This document shows positions 25,158 through 33,382 of a stretch of DNA of 33,382 nucleotides, in pieces (the stretch's first letter is position 1; every line of letters starts with the position of its first letter). The translations under genes and the position numbers were made by a program. Location: contig CAIOMN010000246.1 of assembly GCA_903859415.1 (NCBI GenBank), forward strand, positions 1 to 33,382. The letters run 5' to 3'. The DNA is from an uncultured Methylococcaceae bacterium (lineage in GTDB: Bacteria > Pseudomonadota > Gammaproteobacteria > Methylococcales > Methylomonadaceae). Below the pieces are notes generated by a model, which was given only the letters and a program-made list of their open reading frames with translations, did not search any database and was not told the DNA's origin.

Positions 25158-27080
25158 TTAGTCTTTCTTAACTTCTTCAAATTCGGCATCAACTGCATCA
25201 TCTGAAGCATGTGTTGAAGATGCATTTTCAGCATGATGCGCTTCACCACCTTCAGCGCCTGCTTTTTGAGCATAAGCACGTTCAGCTAATTTACCAGCTA
25301 ATTCAGTTAACGCAGTGGTTTTAGCTTCAATTTCTTCTTTATCATCACCTTTGATTGCTGCTTTTAAGGCTTCTATGCCACTTTCAATGCTGGCTTTTTC
25401 TTCAGCATCTACTTGATCAGCGAATTCTTTCAATGATTTTTCAGTGGCGTGAATCATGCCATCCGCATGGTTACGCGCATGCACTAATTCAGTTAATTTA
25501 CGATCTTCGTCAGCATGTGCTTCAGCATCTTTAATCATACGATCAACTTCTTCATCTGATAAACCACTTGAGGCTTTAATAACAATCGATTGTTTTTTGC
25601 CGGTTGCTTTATCTTTAGCTGATACGTTTAAAATACCGTTTGCATCGATGTCAAAAGAGACTTCAATTTGTGGCACACCCCGTGAAGCAGGTGGTATGTC
25701 AGCCAAATCAAAACGACCTAAGGATTTATTCGCTGCCGCTTTCTCGCGTTCACCTTGTAACACATGGATGGTTACTGCCGTTTGGTTGTCATCAGCAGTA
25801 GAGAATACTTGTGCTGCATTGGTTGGGATTGTGGTATTTTTCTCAATTAACTTGGTCATAATACCACCCATTGTTTCGATACCTAGAGACAATGGAATAA
25901 CGTCTAATAATAAGACGTCTTTAACGTCACCTGCCAATACGCCCGCTTGAATCGCCGCACCCAAGGCAACCGCTTCATCAGGGTTAACGTCTTTACGGGG
26001 TTCTTGACCAAAGATGTCTTTTACCATCTCTTGGACTTTTGGCATACGGGTTTGACCACCGACCAAAATAACGTCGTTAATTTCAGAGGCTTTAACACCT
26101 GCATCTTTAAGCGCCATTTCACAAGGGCCTTTAGTACGGTTGATTAACTCTTCCACTAAAGATTCTAATTTTGCACGCGTTAATTTAACATTTAAATGTT
26201 TTGGGCCAGTAGCATCTGCTGTGATGTACGGTAAGTTAACATCAGTTTGCTGACTTGAAGACAATTCAATTTTCGCTTTTTCTGCCGCTTCTTTTAAGCG
26301 TTGCAAAGCTAAAGGATCATTGTGAACATCAACACCACTGTCTTTTTTAAATTCAGCGGCTAGGAATTCAATGATTCTTGAATCGAAATCTTCACCGCCC
26401 AAGAAAGTGTCGCCATTAGTTGATAACACTTCAAATTGATGTTCGCCATCAATTTCAGCAATTTCAATGATAGAAATATCAAATGTACCGCCACCTAAGT
26501 CATAAACAGCAATTTTAGTGTCGCCTTTAGGTTTGTCCATACCAAAAGCCAAGGCTGATGCCGTAGGTTCGTTGATGATACGTCTAACTTCTAAGCCAGC
26601 AATACGCCCCGCGTCTTTAGTCGCTTGACGTTGTGAGTCATTAAAATAAGCAGGCACAGTAATTACTGCTTCGGTGACGGTTTCACCTAAATAGGCTTCA
26701 GCATCTTTCTTTAATTTCATTAAAACGCGTGCCGAAATTTCAGGTGCTGCCATTTTTTTACCATGGACTTCTACCCAAGCATCACCGTTTTCAGCTTCTA
26801 CGATGTTGTAAGGCACCATCTTAATATCTTTTTGTACTGCGTCATCTTTAAAACGACGACCGATTAAACGTTTAATTGCAAACAGGGTGTTTTTAGGGTT
26901 AGTAACGGCTTGACGTTTTGCAGATTGACCTACCAACACTTCGTCGTCATTACTAAAAGCAATAATAGAAGGGGTTGTACGTGCGCCTTCACTGTTTTCA
27001 ATTACCTTTGCAACACCGTTTTCTAATACCGCCACACACGAGTTTGTTGTTCCTAAATCTATGCCAATTATTTTAGCCAT
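25158..27080 (-). CDS. dnaK: molecular chaperone DnaK (Hsp70)
   Basis: A 640-residue ATP-driven chaperone. The ATPase domain (about 1-383) begins [11 protein letters not shown] and contains [12 protein letters not shown]; the linker [19 protein letters not shown] leads into the beta-sandwich substrate domain, then a helical lid (about 510-605) and a disordered tail ending in EFEEVKKD, as in gammaproteobacterial DnaK. A GGAG site precedes ATG 27080. It has its own sigma32-type promoter overlapping the end of grpE as well as read-through from the hrcA promoter. Confidence 0.99.
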   Translation of the reverse strand: MAKIIGIDLGTTNSCVAVLENGVAKVIENSEGARTTPSIIAFSNDDEVLVGQSAKRQAVTNPKNTLFAIKRLIGRRFKDDAVQKDIKMVPYNIVEAENGDAWVEVHGKKMAAPEISARVLMKLKKDAEAYLGETVTEAVITVPAYFNDSQRQATKDAGRIAGLEVRRIINEPTASALAFGMDKPKGDTKIAVYDLGGGTFDISIIEIAEIDGEHQFEVLSTNGDTFLGGEDFDSRIIEFLAAEFKKDSGVDVHNDPLALQRLKEAAEKAKIELSSSQQTDVNLPYITADATGPKHLNVKLTRAKLESLVEELINRTKGPCEMALKDAGVKASEINDVILVGGQTRMPKVQEMVKDIFGQEPRKDVNPDEAVALGAAIQAGVLAGDVKDVLLLDVIPLSLGIETMGGIMTKLIEKNTTIPTNAAQVFSTADDNQTAVTIHVLQGEREKAAANKSLGRFDLADIPPASRGVPQIEVSFDIDANGILNVSAKDKATGKKQSIVIKASSGLSDEEVDRMIKDAEAHADEDRKLTELVHARNHADGMIHATEKSLKEFADQVDAEEKASIESGIEALKAAIKGDDKEEIEAKTTALTELAGKLAERAYAQKAGAEGGEAHHAENASSTHASDDAVDAEFEEVKKD

Positions 27081-27130
27081 TGAATGCTCCAGACTGAATT
27101 TGTATAAAAAAATGTAAAAGTTGTTTCCGA

Positions 27131-27157
27131 TATAGGGGCTGTTTTATGGTATTCAAG
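27131..27157 (-). promoter_or_regulatory. sigma32 (RpoH)-type heat-shock promoter for dnaK
   Basis: On the minus strand CTTGAA (27152-27157) is followed after 13 bases by CCCCTATA (27131-27138), close to the sigma32 consensus CTTGAA-N13-17-CCCCATNT. The -35 element contains the grpE stop codon. It would give a dnaK leader of about 44 bases. Confidence 0.7.
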
Positions 27158-27767
27158 CCTGAGTATTATCTTCGGAGGGTTTTTCTGACGCTTTTGCTAC
27201 GACAACCATCGCGGGTCGGAGTAAGCGCCCATTAAGCGTATAACCTTTTTGAAATACATTAATAACAGTATTAGGTTCTGCATCTTCGACGGCTTGCATT
27301 AGCATTGCTTGATGTTGTTCAGCGTTAAACGGCTGTCCCAATGGATCAACAGCTACGATATTAAATTTTGCAAAAAGGGCTTCAAATTGTTTGATGGTGA
27401 GCTCGCTGCCTTCACGGAATTTCTTAACGTCTTCACTCTCTCCAGTTGCAGCTTGTAAGCCAAGCACGACGCTATCAAATACCGGTAATAGTTCTTTGCC
27501 AAAACTGGTTAAGGCAAATTTATGAGCATCTTCCAGGTCTTTTTGAGTTCTTCTTTTTAGATTTTCCATTTCTGCCTGGACACGTACCGCTTTATCCCAA
27601 GTTTCATGGTTTTTTTGTTTGGCTTCTTCTAATTCTTTTTTAAGCTCTTCGATGGTATATTCATGCTCAGCCAATTCAGTATGTGGCTGCTCTTCGTTAA
27701 CAATCTCCGAAGCAATTTCTGTTTCAGCAGAAATTACTTCGTCAGGTATTTCCTGATCAATACTCAT
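27153..27767 (-). CDS. grpE: nucleotide exchange factor GrpE
   Basis: A 204-residue dimeric factor that releases ADP from DnaK. An acidic disordered N-terminus (about 1-35) leads to a long coiled coil (about 36-90, with EELKKELEEAKQKNHETWDK), then the helical bundle and C-terminal beta wing, with LRPAMVVVAK (about 181-190) near the end. Length is normal. It follows hrcA by 66 bases and precedes dnaK; its stop lies inside the dnaK promoter. Confidence 0.96.
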   Translation of the reverse strand: MSIDQEIPDEVISAETEIASEIVNEEQPHTELAEHEYTIEELKKELEEAKQKNHETWDKAVRVQAEMENLKRRTQKDLEDAHKFALTSFGKELLPVFDSVVLGLQAATGESEDVKKFREGSELTIKQFEALFAKFNIVAVDPLGQPFNAEQHQAMLMQAVEDAEPNTVINVFQKGYTLNGRLLRPAMVVVAKASEKPSEDNTQA

Positions 27768-27833
27768 ATTTTACGGTTCCTTAAATAGAATGGTAGTCAC
27801 GTGCCCAAGGACACAAATAAATGTTGCTACCTA

Positions 27834-28889
27834 TCATGGGGCCGATGTTTTTGGATTCAAGGCGGCGCCTAATAATTTTGCTGTGACATCAACAAAGGGG
27901 ATTATTTTTTCATAGGCCATGCGTGTAGGTCCTATGACACCTAAGACGCCGACGACTTCATCATTAACAGAGTAAGAAGACGTGACTAAGCTACATTGGT
28001 CAAAAGCTTGGTAGCCTGATTCTTGACCGATAAATATTTGTACGCCCTCTGCTTGCATGGATTGATCTAATAGATGAATTACATCCTGCTTTTGGCTAAA
28101 GGCTTCGAAAAGATTTTTTAAGTGATTTCGATCCGCCAGTTCCGAAAAGCCCATTAGATTAGTTTCACCGGTTAAGACAAAGTCATCGGTTTTTTGACTG
28201 GCATCAAAGGTTAATTGCGCCATTTTAATGGCATCTAACATGGCTTGATTCGTTCGTTCCTGGTCATCTTGTAACTCTTTTAAAATGGCGGCACGAACAG
28301 CGACTAAACTTTGACCACAATAAACAGAATTAAGGTAGTTAGCGGATTGTTGTAATTCAGTGACACTAAAAACTTTATCAGTATGAATCACCTTGTTATG
28401 AACTTCTTGTTCATTGGTCACAAAAATAACCAGCACGCGGTTATGAGACAAGGGTAAAAATTCAATATGCCGTAAACACACGAGTTCTCTTTTGGGCAGC
28501 GTTACTACACCGGCCATGCGGGTAAGATCGGCCATTAACTTGGAGGCCACACCAATCATGTGACTGGTGTCTTCAGTTTCTGATAGCCCTTGATAAAGTC
28601 GGTTAATCTCTTTTGAATCTAAGGGTTTAACGGTTAGCAAGCTATCAACAAATAAACGGTAGCCACTGACGGTAGGGATACGACCCGCTGACGTATGCGG
28701 GGAGTGGATTAAACCCAAGTCTTCAAGATCAGCCATTACATTACGAATAGTCGCTGGGCTTAATTTAAGATCTGAATCTTTTGAAAGTATTCTAGAACCG
28801 ACGGGTTGACCTTCACTGATATAGCGTTCGACCAGTGTTTTTAATAATTGCAATGATCGGTCATTTAAATCTCGCTTATTAACACTCAC
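27834..28889 (-). CDS. hrcA: heat-inducible transcription repressor HrcA
   Basis: A 351-residue repressor that binds CIRCE and is kept active by GroEL. An N-terminal winged helix (LNDRSLQLLKTLVERYISEG, then LSPATIRNVMADLEDLGLI and SPHTSAGRIPT, about 5-75) is followed by a GAF-like domain ending VIGPTRMAYEKIIPFVD, the HrcA signature. I chose GTG 28889 (AGAGG five bases ahead) over GTG 28895, which would overlap its own ribosome-binding site. A CIRCE element lies directly upstream, so the gene represses itself. Confidence 0.96.
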   Translation of the reverse strand: MSVNKRDLNDRSLQLLKTLVERYISEGQPVGSRILSKDSDLKLSPATIRNVMADLEDLGLIHSPHTSAGRIPTVSGYRLFVDSLLTVKPLDSKEINRLYQGLSETEDTSHMIGVASKLMADLTRMAGVVTLPKRELVCLRHIEFLPLSHNRVLVIFVTNEQEVHNKVIHTDKVFSVTELQQSANYLNSVYCGQSLVAVRAAILKELQDDQERTNQAMLDAIKMAQLTFDASQKTDDFVLTGETNLMGFSELADRNHLKNLFEAFSQKQDVIHLLDQSMQAEGVQIFIGQESGYQAFDQCSLVTSSYSVNDEVVGVLGVIGPTRMAYEKIIPFVDVTAKLLGAALNPKTSAP

Positions 28890-28915
28890 AAACACCTCTT
28901 AAATTTAGACCTGAA

Positions 28916-28942
28916 TTAGCACTCAACTTATGCGAGTGCCAA
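28916..28942 (-). promoter_or_regulatory. CIRCE operator
   Basis: Inverted repeat TTAGCACTC (28916-28924), nine-base spacer, GAGTGCCAA (28934-28942). It matches the consensus TTAGCACTC-N9-GAGTGCTAA except for one base. It covers the predicted transcription start of hrcA, 27 bases from the start codon, where bound HrcA would block transcription. Confidence 0.95.
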
Positions 28943-28948
28943 TATTGC

Positions 28949-28977
28949 AAAATAACAGCTCATTATGAGGTTGTCAA
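28949..28977 (-). promoter_or_regulatory. sigma70-type promoter of hrcA-grpE-dnaK-dnaJ-dapB
   Basis: Minus-strand -35 TTGACA (28972-28977, perfect) and -10 TATTTT (28949-28954), 17 bases apart; the CIRCE operator lies immediately downstream, so this is the HrcA-controlled promoter. Confidence 0.75.
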
Positions 28978-29045
28978 TAAAGTAGTACGCTGTATTGTAT
29001 AGCAATTGGGTCAATCTGCTTTTGATTAAAATGTTTAACGGTTGA

Positions 29046-29798
29046 TTAGAAGCGAAACATAATCAATGCTTGGGGCAAGCTTTCATTAAAGGTTGATAAG
29101 CCAAATTTGTGATGCCAATACTGATATTCCGAGCCTACTAAAAATTGATTTTTGTAGCCCATAAAAGCGCCCACATCTAATAAAAGTTGGGGCTGAAAAA
29201 GAATCGTGTCGCTGGGTCCAGACCCACCCGCTCCTATGTAATCCATAAAGCCCCGAAATCTGAATAATGTATTTCCTATACTAAAAGGCAGTTCCCATAC
29301 CGGCGTTATTTGAAAAGTTGTTTGGGGTCTTTGTTCATTCTTATATGCTAAAACATCAATTTGTAGGAATTGAAAAATAGACCAATTTGATTGAATAGTT
29401 ATGCCAGCTAAGTAAGCACGAAAAGGACGAGACGGTTGTGACCCTGCATTAAAGCCTAAAGTGAGGCCGATATCTTTGATAGCACTAATAGGGGATGATT
29501 GCCCCGTTATTTTACTGGCACTAAAATATGAATAGGCTTCTCCATAAGCTTCCCAAGAAACGGGATCCAGCTTGTTTTCGTGATTTATGGTGTCGATAAA
29601 GAAGAAGTTCTGACCATACTTCCAGCCATCACTATGTTCTAGGGTAATGATGTCTCTGCTTCTTGAGCCTAATAGATATCCAGAGCCATGCAGATATTGA
29701 ATATTGTTGCTCATCCATTCAAATGCTTGAGAGGGTGAGCTGATTAGACCTAATAAAAGCAAAGAATATTTGATATGTTTCTGGATGTTAGTGATCAT
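29046..29798 (-). CDS. Tsx/OmpK-like nucleoside-channel outer-membrane protein
   Basis: A 250-residue outer-membrane beta-barrel protein. Signal peptide about 1-25 (IKYSLLLLGLISSPSQA), then WMSNNIQYLHGSGYLLGSRS and alternating aromatic strands ending in LIMFRF, as in the Tsx/OmpK family of nucleoside-specific channels. Length is close to the family's. Divergent orientation is not used: it lies on the same strand as the heat-shock cluster but 100 bases upstream of its promoter. Nucleoside specificity is family knowledge only. Confidence 0.8.
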   Translation of the reverse strand: MITNIQKHIKYSLLLLGLISSPSQAFEWMSNNIQYLHGSGYLLGSRSRDIITLEHSDGWKYGQNFFFIDTINHENKLDPVSWEAYGEAYSYFSASKITGQSSPISAIKDIGLTLGFNAGSQPSRPFRAYLAGITIQSNWSIFQFLQIDVLAYKNEQRPQTTFQITPVWELPFSIGNTLFRFRGFMDYIGAGGSGPSDTILFQPQLLLDVGAFMGYKNQFLVGSEYQYWHHKFGLSTFNESLPQALIMFRF

Positions 29799-29901
29799 AG
29801 CTCTTTTATTAGGGACATAACTGATAAAGATAAGCGCATTTTATGGCGAGCGTAATAGGTAGGAAATTTGCTGTTAAGACTCAAATTTCTAAAATCACTT
29901 G

Positions 29902-30552
29902 CTATCCTACTATTAGAATTTCTTTGATAGCTTCTTTTACAGTATTTGAGACATCGCTGCTTAACGATTTGTTTTTTAATGCGAGCTTAAGATCGGTGGC
30001 TTTTTCTGAGTCTTCTTCGCGCAGTAAATAATTTTCAAGGGTTCCCAAGGCTGTGAAACAAACGGCTTCAGACTCATCTTCTAAGGCATTAAGGAGTGCA
30101 TCGAGGGTTGGTTCTTTAGGTTTATAAATGATACCCAAGCTACGTGCAGCGGCATTGCGCACACCGGAGTCCTGATCCGTTGTCAGCAATTGAGTCAGTA
30201 ATGTTTCGGAAGCCTGGTTTGGATAGGCGCCTAAATATTGGATGGCGGCTACCCGTTCGTCCTTTTGTGGGCTGTTAATGAGGTCAAGAGCCTTAGTATA
30301 CAGTGCTGCGTTTTCTTGTATTTCAGCGTCTACCATTCCCTGAGTTGTCATAGTGTTGTTATCGTTTTCGGTTGGCAAAGCCGAAAAGACTTTAAAAGCA
30401 GGAGTAATCGTTTGTTGCTGCTGATGACTCTGTGTTTGAGTCACTTTAGTCGTCTGTAAAACGGGAAGTTCTATCGTTCTATTTATCAGAATGATACTGG
30501 TAATAGCTGTAACTAGAAATAACGCAGCAAGCAATTTTTTGGAAATAATCAT
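29902..30552 (-). CDS. HEAT-repeat protein with N-terminal membrane anchor
   Basis: A 216-residue protein with an N-terminal hydrophobic segment (about 6-23, KLLAALFLVTAITSIILI), a Gln/Thr-rich linker (about 35-60) and then three to four HEAT/PBS-lyase-like helical repeats (about 95-200), e.g. ERVAAIQYLGAYPNQASETL, SGVRNAAARSLGIIYKPKEP and EAVCFTALGTLENYLLREED. Such repeats mediate protein-protein contacts in the periplasm or at the membrane. No partner is evident. It lies 75 bases downstream of the nucleotidyltransferase gene on the same strand and could be co-transcribed with that cluster. Confidence 0.8.
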   Translation of the reverse strand: MIISKKLLAALFLVTAITSIILINRTIELPVLQTTKVTQTQSHQQQQTITPAFKVFSALPTENDNNTMTTQGMVDAEIQENAALYTKALDLINSPQKDERVAAIQYLGAYPNQASETLLTQLLTTDQDSGVRNAAARSLGIIYKPKEPTLDALLNALEDESEAVCFTALGTLENYLLREEDSEKATDLKLALKNKSLSSDVSNTVKEAIKEILIVG

Positions 30553-30627
30553 GGACGTTTTATCAGATACATTAAAAGATGATTATGGAGTTATAACGCT
30601 AACACGTTTTATGTCACAACTTGGCGA

Positions 30628-31821
30628 TCAGTATGACCAGCCTTTTAATACCGCTCTAATCTTAGTCGGAAAATATCCCGGATTAGTAATAGCCATATAA
30701 AATAAATAAGGCAGACGTCTCGGTAAATGACTCAGCCACTCCAAACAAGTGAACAGTCGACGCCAATCCGGTTGTATCGCAGCCTTTTCAAGCAACCAGA
30801 GTTGTAGTGCTTCATGTGGCGAACGGGGTAGATTATCCGGATAGGTTGTTTTAAACCAGTGCTCTGCTTGTGCCCAGTATTCGGCAAGAATAGCCCGGCG
30901 CTTTGGACGTAGTCTGTTAAGCAGATGGGAGATGTCTAACGAGGTCGCTTCGTGCTGGCTTATCGCAGCAAATTCCAGAAGTTGACGAAGATCAAGCACA
31001 CGCTTAAACCGTTGTCTGTCACTTATTTGGCAATGCAGCATATTATGCAACAATCGGGTGGACACATCAGGAATAAGAGCAATGGGACCTGCGTTAAAGC
31101 TAAAAGACATAGTCATTAGTTGTTGGCGCAGCAGAGCATCATCGCCTTGATGTACCTGAATACGGCGGTGTAGTTCAATTTTGACCGGTAAACTAGGATG
31201 CAACAAGGGAGAGCCGTGATGAGATTGTCGACCGAGACGGTGACAGCGATGGCGACGATAACTTGGCAGTATCCATGGGAATATCAGTAGGAAGCTTTTA
31301 TTAGGCACTTGATAGCCCAAAGAGGTAACCGCCGATGTGGCAGCCTCCATGCATTGATCAGGCACCAGTAGATCAAGATCGCCTATGATTCGATCCTCTG
31401 CACCCGGATATTGCCCTGAGGTCAGGGCAATCGCCCCTTTCAATAACACCGGTTGAATACCGATGCGGTTAAGGGCCTCGGTGATAATGATCAGTTGTTC
31501 TCTCAATGTTTGATTCCGTTCACGGTTGAGGCTTTGTAGGGTGTGTAAATAGCCTTGCACCTCATCGGGCAGCAGGTCAAACAAACCCTTGCGTTGCAGG
31601 GCACCAGCCAGTGAAGGCGTTACCAAACAAGAACCGGCCAACCAGCACAGTCCATGCCAATCCACCGTCTCAGCAGCAAGCCGTTCCGGTAAATCGATCG
31701 CGTAAGTGTCACCTACGGCCAGACATTCGCATAACAAGGATAAATTTGCCGCACGCCGCTGGTTCGATATTGAGCGAGTATGCCAGAACTGACGAATACC
31801 TGACAGAGTAGTAAGACTCAT
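30628..31821 (-). CDS. nucleotidyltransferase family protein (NTP_transf_5-like)
   Basis: A 397-residue protein with a central nucleotidyltransferase fold: VLLKGAIAL (125-133), then RIIGDLDLLVP (144-154) with the metal-binding D148 and D150, and LPVKIELHRRI further on supplying a third acidic residue. This is the pattern of the uncharacterised NTP_transf_5 family, found with PqqD and HPr-kinase-like genes and in some lasso-peptide clusters, where such enzymes may nucleotidylate a peptide or a glycan. Flanking regions are helical. It overlaps the upstream kinase gene by four bases (ATGA). Substrate unknown. Confidence 0.85.
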   Translation of the reverse strand: MSLTTLSGIRQFWHTRSISNQRRAANLSLLCECLAVGDTYAIDLPERLAAETVDWHGLCWLAGSCLVTPSLAGALQRKGLFDLLPDEVQGYLHTLQSLNRERNQTLREQLIIITEALNRIGIQPVLLKGAIALTSGQYPGAEDRIIGDLDLLVPDQCMEAATSAVTSLGYQVPNKSFLLIFPWILPSYRRHRCHRLGRQSHHGSPLLHPSLPVKIELHRRIQVHQGDDALLRQQLMTMSFSFNAGPIALIPDVSTRLLHNMLHCQISDRQRFKRVLDLRQLLEFAAISQHEATSLDISHLLNRLRPKRRAILAEYWAQAEHWFKTTYPDNLPRSPHEALQLWLLEKAAIQPDWRRLFTCLEWLSHLPRRLPYLFYMAITNPGYFPTKIRAVLKGWSY

Positions 31822-32987
31822 AATAGAGTTTCCGTTGATGATAGATGATCGACCTGTTGCTGAACTAAGGCCAGCGCACTGTCAAGATCAGGATAATTTA
31901 AAGCATAAGCAGGAACTGAGCTAACCCAGTTTGCCAGGGCGTCGAGCTTGGCTTGTGTCAGGTTACGAATAACCGCCTCGGCCTCAATGATGTATTGAAA
32001 GGCTTCTTCTGGACTCAGTGCTTTGCAGTGCGGCACACTGCCCGGCTGATAACAGGGAAATAACAGCAACCCCAAGGGAATAGAGCCACTATTACTGTTA
32101 CCCAGCGGTGGCAAATAGCGCACGGTCTGACCATAACGAACAAGACATTCTGTACTGCCTAGATCAGGCCGATAAGGCGTGACTATCGGCCAACTCCCGC
32201 TCTTAAGACAAATAGGGGTGCGAAGCCCTAACAGCTTGCCCGTCATAGTGACGGGCACCACATCATCACTCAATAGACCATAGCCTTGGGCATTAAGCGC
32301 GGTCGCCAAGGTCGTTTTACCCGACCCTCCGGGTGCAATCAGCAATAGCCCGCGGTCATCAGTCAATCTAAGACCCGCGCCATGAATCACTAACAGACGC
32401 TCTTCTGCCTGACAAGCCAGATCAATCAGGGTATGCAGCACATTGGTCAGTGCATTTTCAAGCCCCTGACCCGTTGCTTCAGGTTGCTCATTAATACTAA
32501 GCACCCACTGAATAGCATTACCCGTTAACACAAGGTGATGCGCCAAGCGCTCAGTGTCTATAACCAGCACCGAACTTAACAAAATAGTAAGTCGCTGGGT
32601 CAGTTGCGCATCCTCAACAAACAAACCAAAACACAGATCGGCCAACTTGACTGTTATCGTCATTGACCGAACTGTATCAGGAAACGCTGGCACGACAACC
32701 CAATCACGCACTTTTGCAAAGGACGTCTCGGGTTGCTCAAGACTGGCTTTTACCAAGCCGTTTTGCTGCCAGTGTAAAAGCAGAGCCTCGACGTGGCTGC
32801 TGGCGACTTCTTTAGACAGGCCATAATCAACTATCAGCTTTTGTATTAAAGGCCGCACGTCAACCTCATCATCACTAACTTGATACAGTTGCCACAACTC
32901 AGATGCACTGGCATTAAGCAGATGCACGCTGCCACCCCCCTGCTGAGCCAGTACTAAACCGATACCAAGTTTTGCCTGTAAGATCAT
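31818..32987 (-). CDS. PqqD-like domain fused to an HPr-kinase-like domain
   Basis: A 389-residue fusion. The N-terminal 85 residues, with VHLLNASASELWQLY (21-35) and a winged-helix pattern, match PqqD, the peptide-recognition (RRE) domain of RiPP pathways. The C-terminal half is an HPr kinase/phosphorylase-type ATPase: Walker A PGGSGKTT (219-226) and the acidic SDDVVPV (240-246), without the HPr-recognising C-terminal region. In paeninodin-type lasso-peptide pathways related kinases phosphorylate the peptide. The fusion suggests it recognises a leader peptide and modifies it. A 67-residue candidate substrate is encoded 22 bases upstream, the NTase gene overlaps the 3' end. Local G+C is visibly higher than in the heat-shock genes. 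Confidence 0.85.
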   Translation of the reverse strand: MILQAKLGIGLVLAQQGGGSVHLLNASASELWQLYQVSDDEVDVRPLIQKLIVDYGLSKEVASSHVEALLLHWQQNGLVKASLEQPETSFAKVRDWVVVPAFPDTVRSMTITVKLADLCFGLFVEDAQLTQRLTILLSSVLVIDTERLAHHLVLTGNAIQWVLSINEQPEATGQGLENALTNVLHTLIDLACQAEERLLVIHGAGLRLTDDRGLLLIAPGGSGKTTLATALNAQGYGLLSDDVVPVTMTGKLLGLRTPICLKSGSWPIVTPYRPDLGSTECLVRYGQTVRYLPPLGNSNSGSIPLGLLLFPCYQPGSVPHCKALSPEEAFQYIIEAEAVIRNLTQAKLDALANWVSSVPAYALNYPDLDSALALVQQQVDHLSSTETLL

Positions 32988-33009
32988 CTCACGTTTTATA
33001 AGTCCTTAT

Positions 33010-33213
33010 TTAAAAACCAGTAGGCGGACCTGATAGAGAGTCTGCTGAGGATGCTGAGGATGCTGAGGCACGCTTTGATAGCATCAACGTTAACATCACT
33101 GGCGGCGTCCAAAGTGCCAGTTTAGAGATATCACGGCGCTCCTTATCAATTACTTCAGGGCTTTCTTGGTTTGTGGTTGATTCAGTATTGGCTGTGGTAG
33201 GTTCAGTTTTCAT
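33010..33213 (-). CDS. 67-residue precursor-like peptide
   Basis: A small protein with a polar Thr/Glu-rich N-terminus (1-26), a twin-arginine-like ERRDISK (25-31), a hydrophobic stretch LALWTPPVMLTLML (32-45), KRASA (47-51), then a Ser/Ala-rich tail SSASSADSLSGPPTGF. The pattern W-x-P-P-V followed by hydrophobic residues and an Ala-x-Ala end recalls short peptides encoded next to PqqD, HPr-kinase and nucleotidyltransferase genes. The leader-plus-tail layout and position 22 bases before the PqqD-kinase fusion make it the likely substrate. The tail is encoded partly by a 9-bp tandem repeat. The Ala-x-Ala could instead be a signal-peptidase site of an exported protein. Confidence 0.7.
   Translation of the reverse strand: MKTEPTTANTESTTNQESPEVIDKERRDISKLALWTPPVMLTLMLSKRASASSASSADSLSGPPTGF
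33045..33068 (-). repeat. 9-bp in-frame tandem repeat in the precursor-like gene
   Basis: CTGAGGATG occurs at 33045-33053 and 33054-33062 and a partial third copy (CTGAGG) at 33063-33068. It encodes the repeated Ser-Ser-Ala of the C-terminal tail and is a slippage site that can change tail length by whole codons. Confidence 0.75.
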
Positions 33214-33262
33214 TAATAGTCTCTCAAATCAAGTTGTTAAACAATGTAATTGTTTTATCTTA

Positions 33263-33382
33263 TTAATGGGCTAAAACCGTCCAGACATAGCTTTGAGCAG
33301 GTGCATTGAGCGTCACTGGATAGCCTTTAGCGGTCCAGGCAGGATCGGTAGGATTAATAACTTTGCCGGTGGCTACCTCAAG
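33263..33382 (-). CDS. C-terminal end of a protein cut by the window edge
   Basis: A 39-codon open frame enters from the right edge and stops at TAA 33263. The visible end, with PTDPAWTAKGYPVTLNAPAQ and SYVWTVLAH, looks like the last strands of a C-terminal beta-sandwich domain such as those closing glycoside hydrolases (APAQSYVWTV), but there is too little to assign a family. It lies 49 bases upstream of the precursor-like gene on the same strand. Confidence 0.5.
   Translation of the reverse strand, partial: LEVATGKVINPTDPAWTAKGYPVTLNAPAQSYVWTVLAH

Noticed and set aside
25456-25950. Plus-strand 164-codon ORF inside dnaK
   Set aside because: Antisense to dnaK, whose protein is fully recognisable; no independent start signals.
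30491-30700. Plus-strand 69-codon ORF between HEAT protein and nucleotidyltransferase genes
   Set aside because: It overlaps the ends of two real minus-strand genes and has no ribosome-binding site.
33010-33213. Calling the peptide a lasso-peptide precursor
   Set aside because: No cyclase or protease gene is in the window, and the tail has no Gly/Ala-start ring with an Asp/Glu at positions 7-9.

Overview
The window looks like a chromosomal stretch of an AT-rich gammaproteobacterium. The evidence is the set of gammaproteobacterial-type proteins (DnaK ending in EEVKKD, CysB, NadC, IHF-alpha remnant), the hrcA-grpE-dnaK-dnaJ-dapB order, and the many outer-membrane proteins ending in F. A methanotroph-like (Methylococcales) host is a guess from overall gene flavour, not something proven here.

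Left edge (1-3600): the end of an integrated element and gene debris. A tyrosine integrase and a cargo gene cut by the window edge lie left of a 3' fragment of tRNA-Lys(UUU), which I read as an att site. To its right are remnants of hsdM and ihfA, an RHH antitoxin with a deleted PIN toxin, repeats, and a possible structured small RNA on the minus strand with its own promoter and U8 terminator.

3635-9935 (+): a heavy-metal RND efflux operon: a small secreted protein of unknown function, CzcC/CusC-, CzcB- and CzcA-like proteins, and a DUF3240 protein. The last four genes overlap by 1-4 bases. 9984-12747 (-): a GH57 branching-enzyme operon with a DUF4912 protein and a HugZ/PNPOx-like protein. 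13007-14332 (+): nadC and a flavin reductase.

14887-22757 (-): a long sulfur-uptake gene run, in transcription order yezD (DUF2292), an OprP-like porin, sulfate-binding protein, cysT, cysW, cysA, a CysB/Cbl regulator and two YeeE/YedE half-transporters. It carries a sulfur compound from the outer membrane to the cytoplasm and encodes its probable regulator. A strong bidirectional terminator separates it from dapB.

22994-28977 (-): the heat-shock cluster hrcA-grpE-dnaK-dnaJ-dapB. It has a CIRCE operator and sigma70-type promoter before hrcA, a sigma32-type promoter overlapping the grpE stop before dnaK, a 14-bp hairpin between dnaK and dnaJ, and a hairpin that hides the dnaJ ribosome-binding site.

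29046-33382 (-): a Tsx/OmpK-like outer-membrane protein, a HEAT-repeat protein, then a visibly more G+C-rich set: a 67-residue precursor-like peptide, a PqqD-HPr-kinase fusion and a nucleotidyltransferase. This set resembles the tailoring part of a peptide-modification (RiPP) system and is the best candidate here for something undescribed. The C-terminus of another protein is cut by the right edge.
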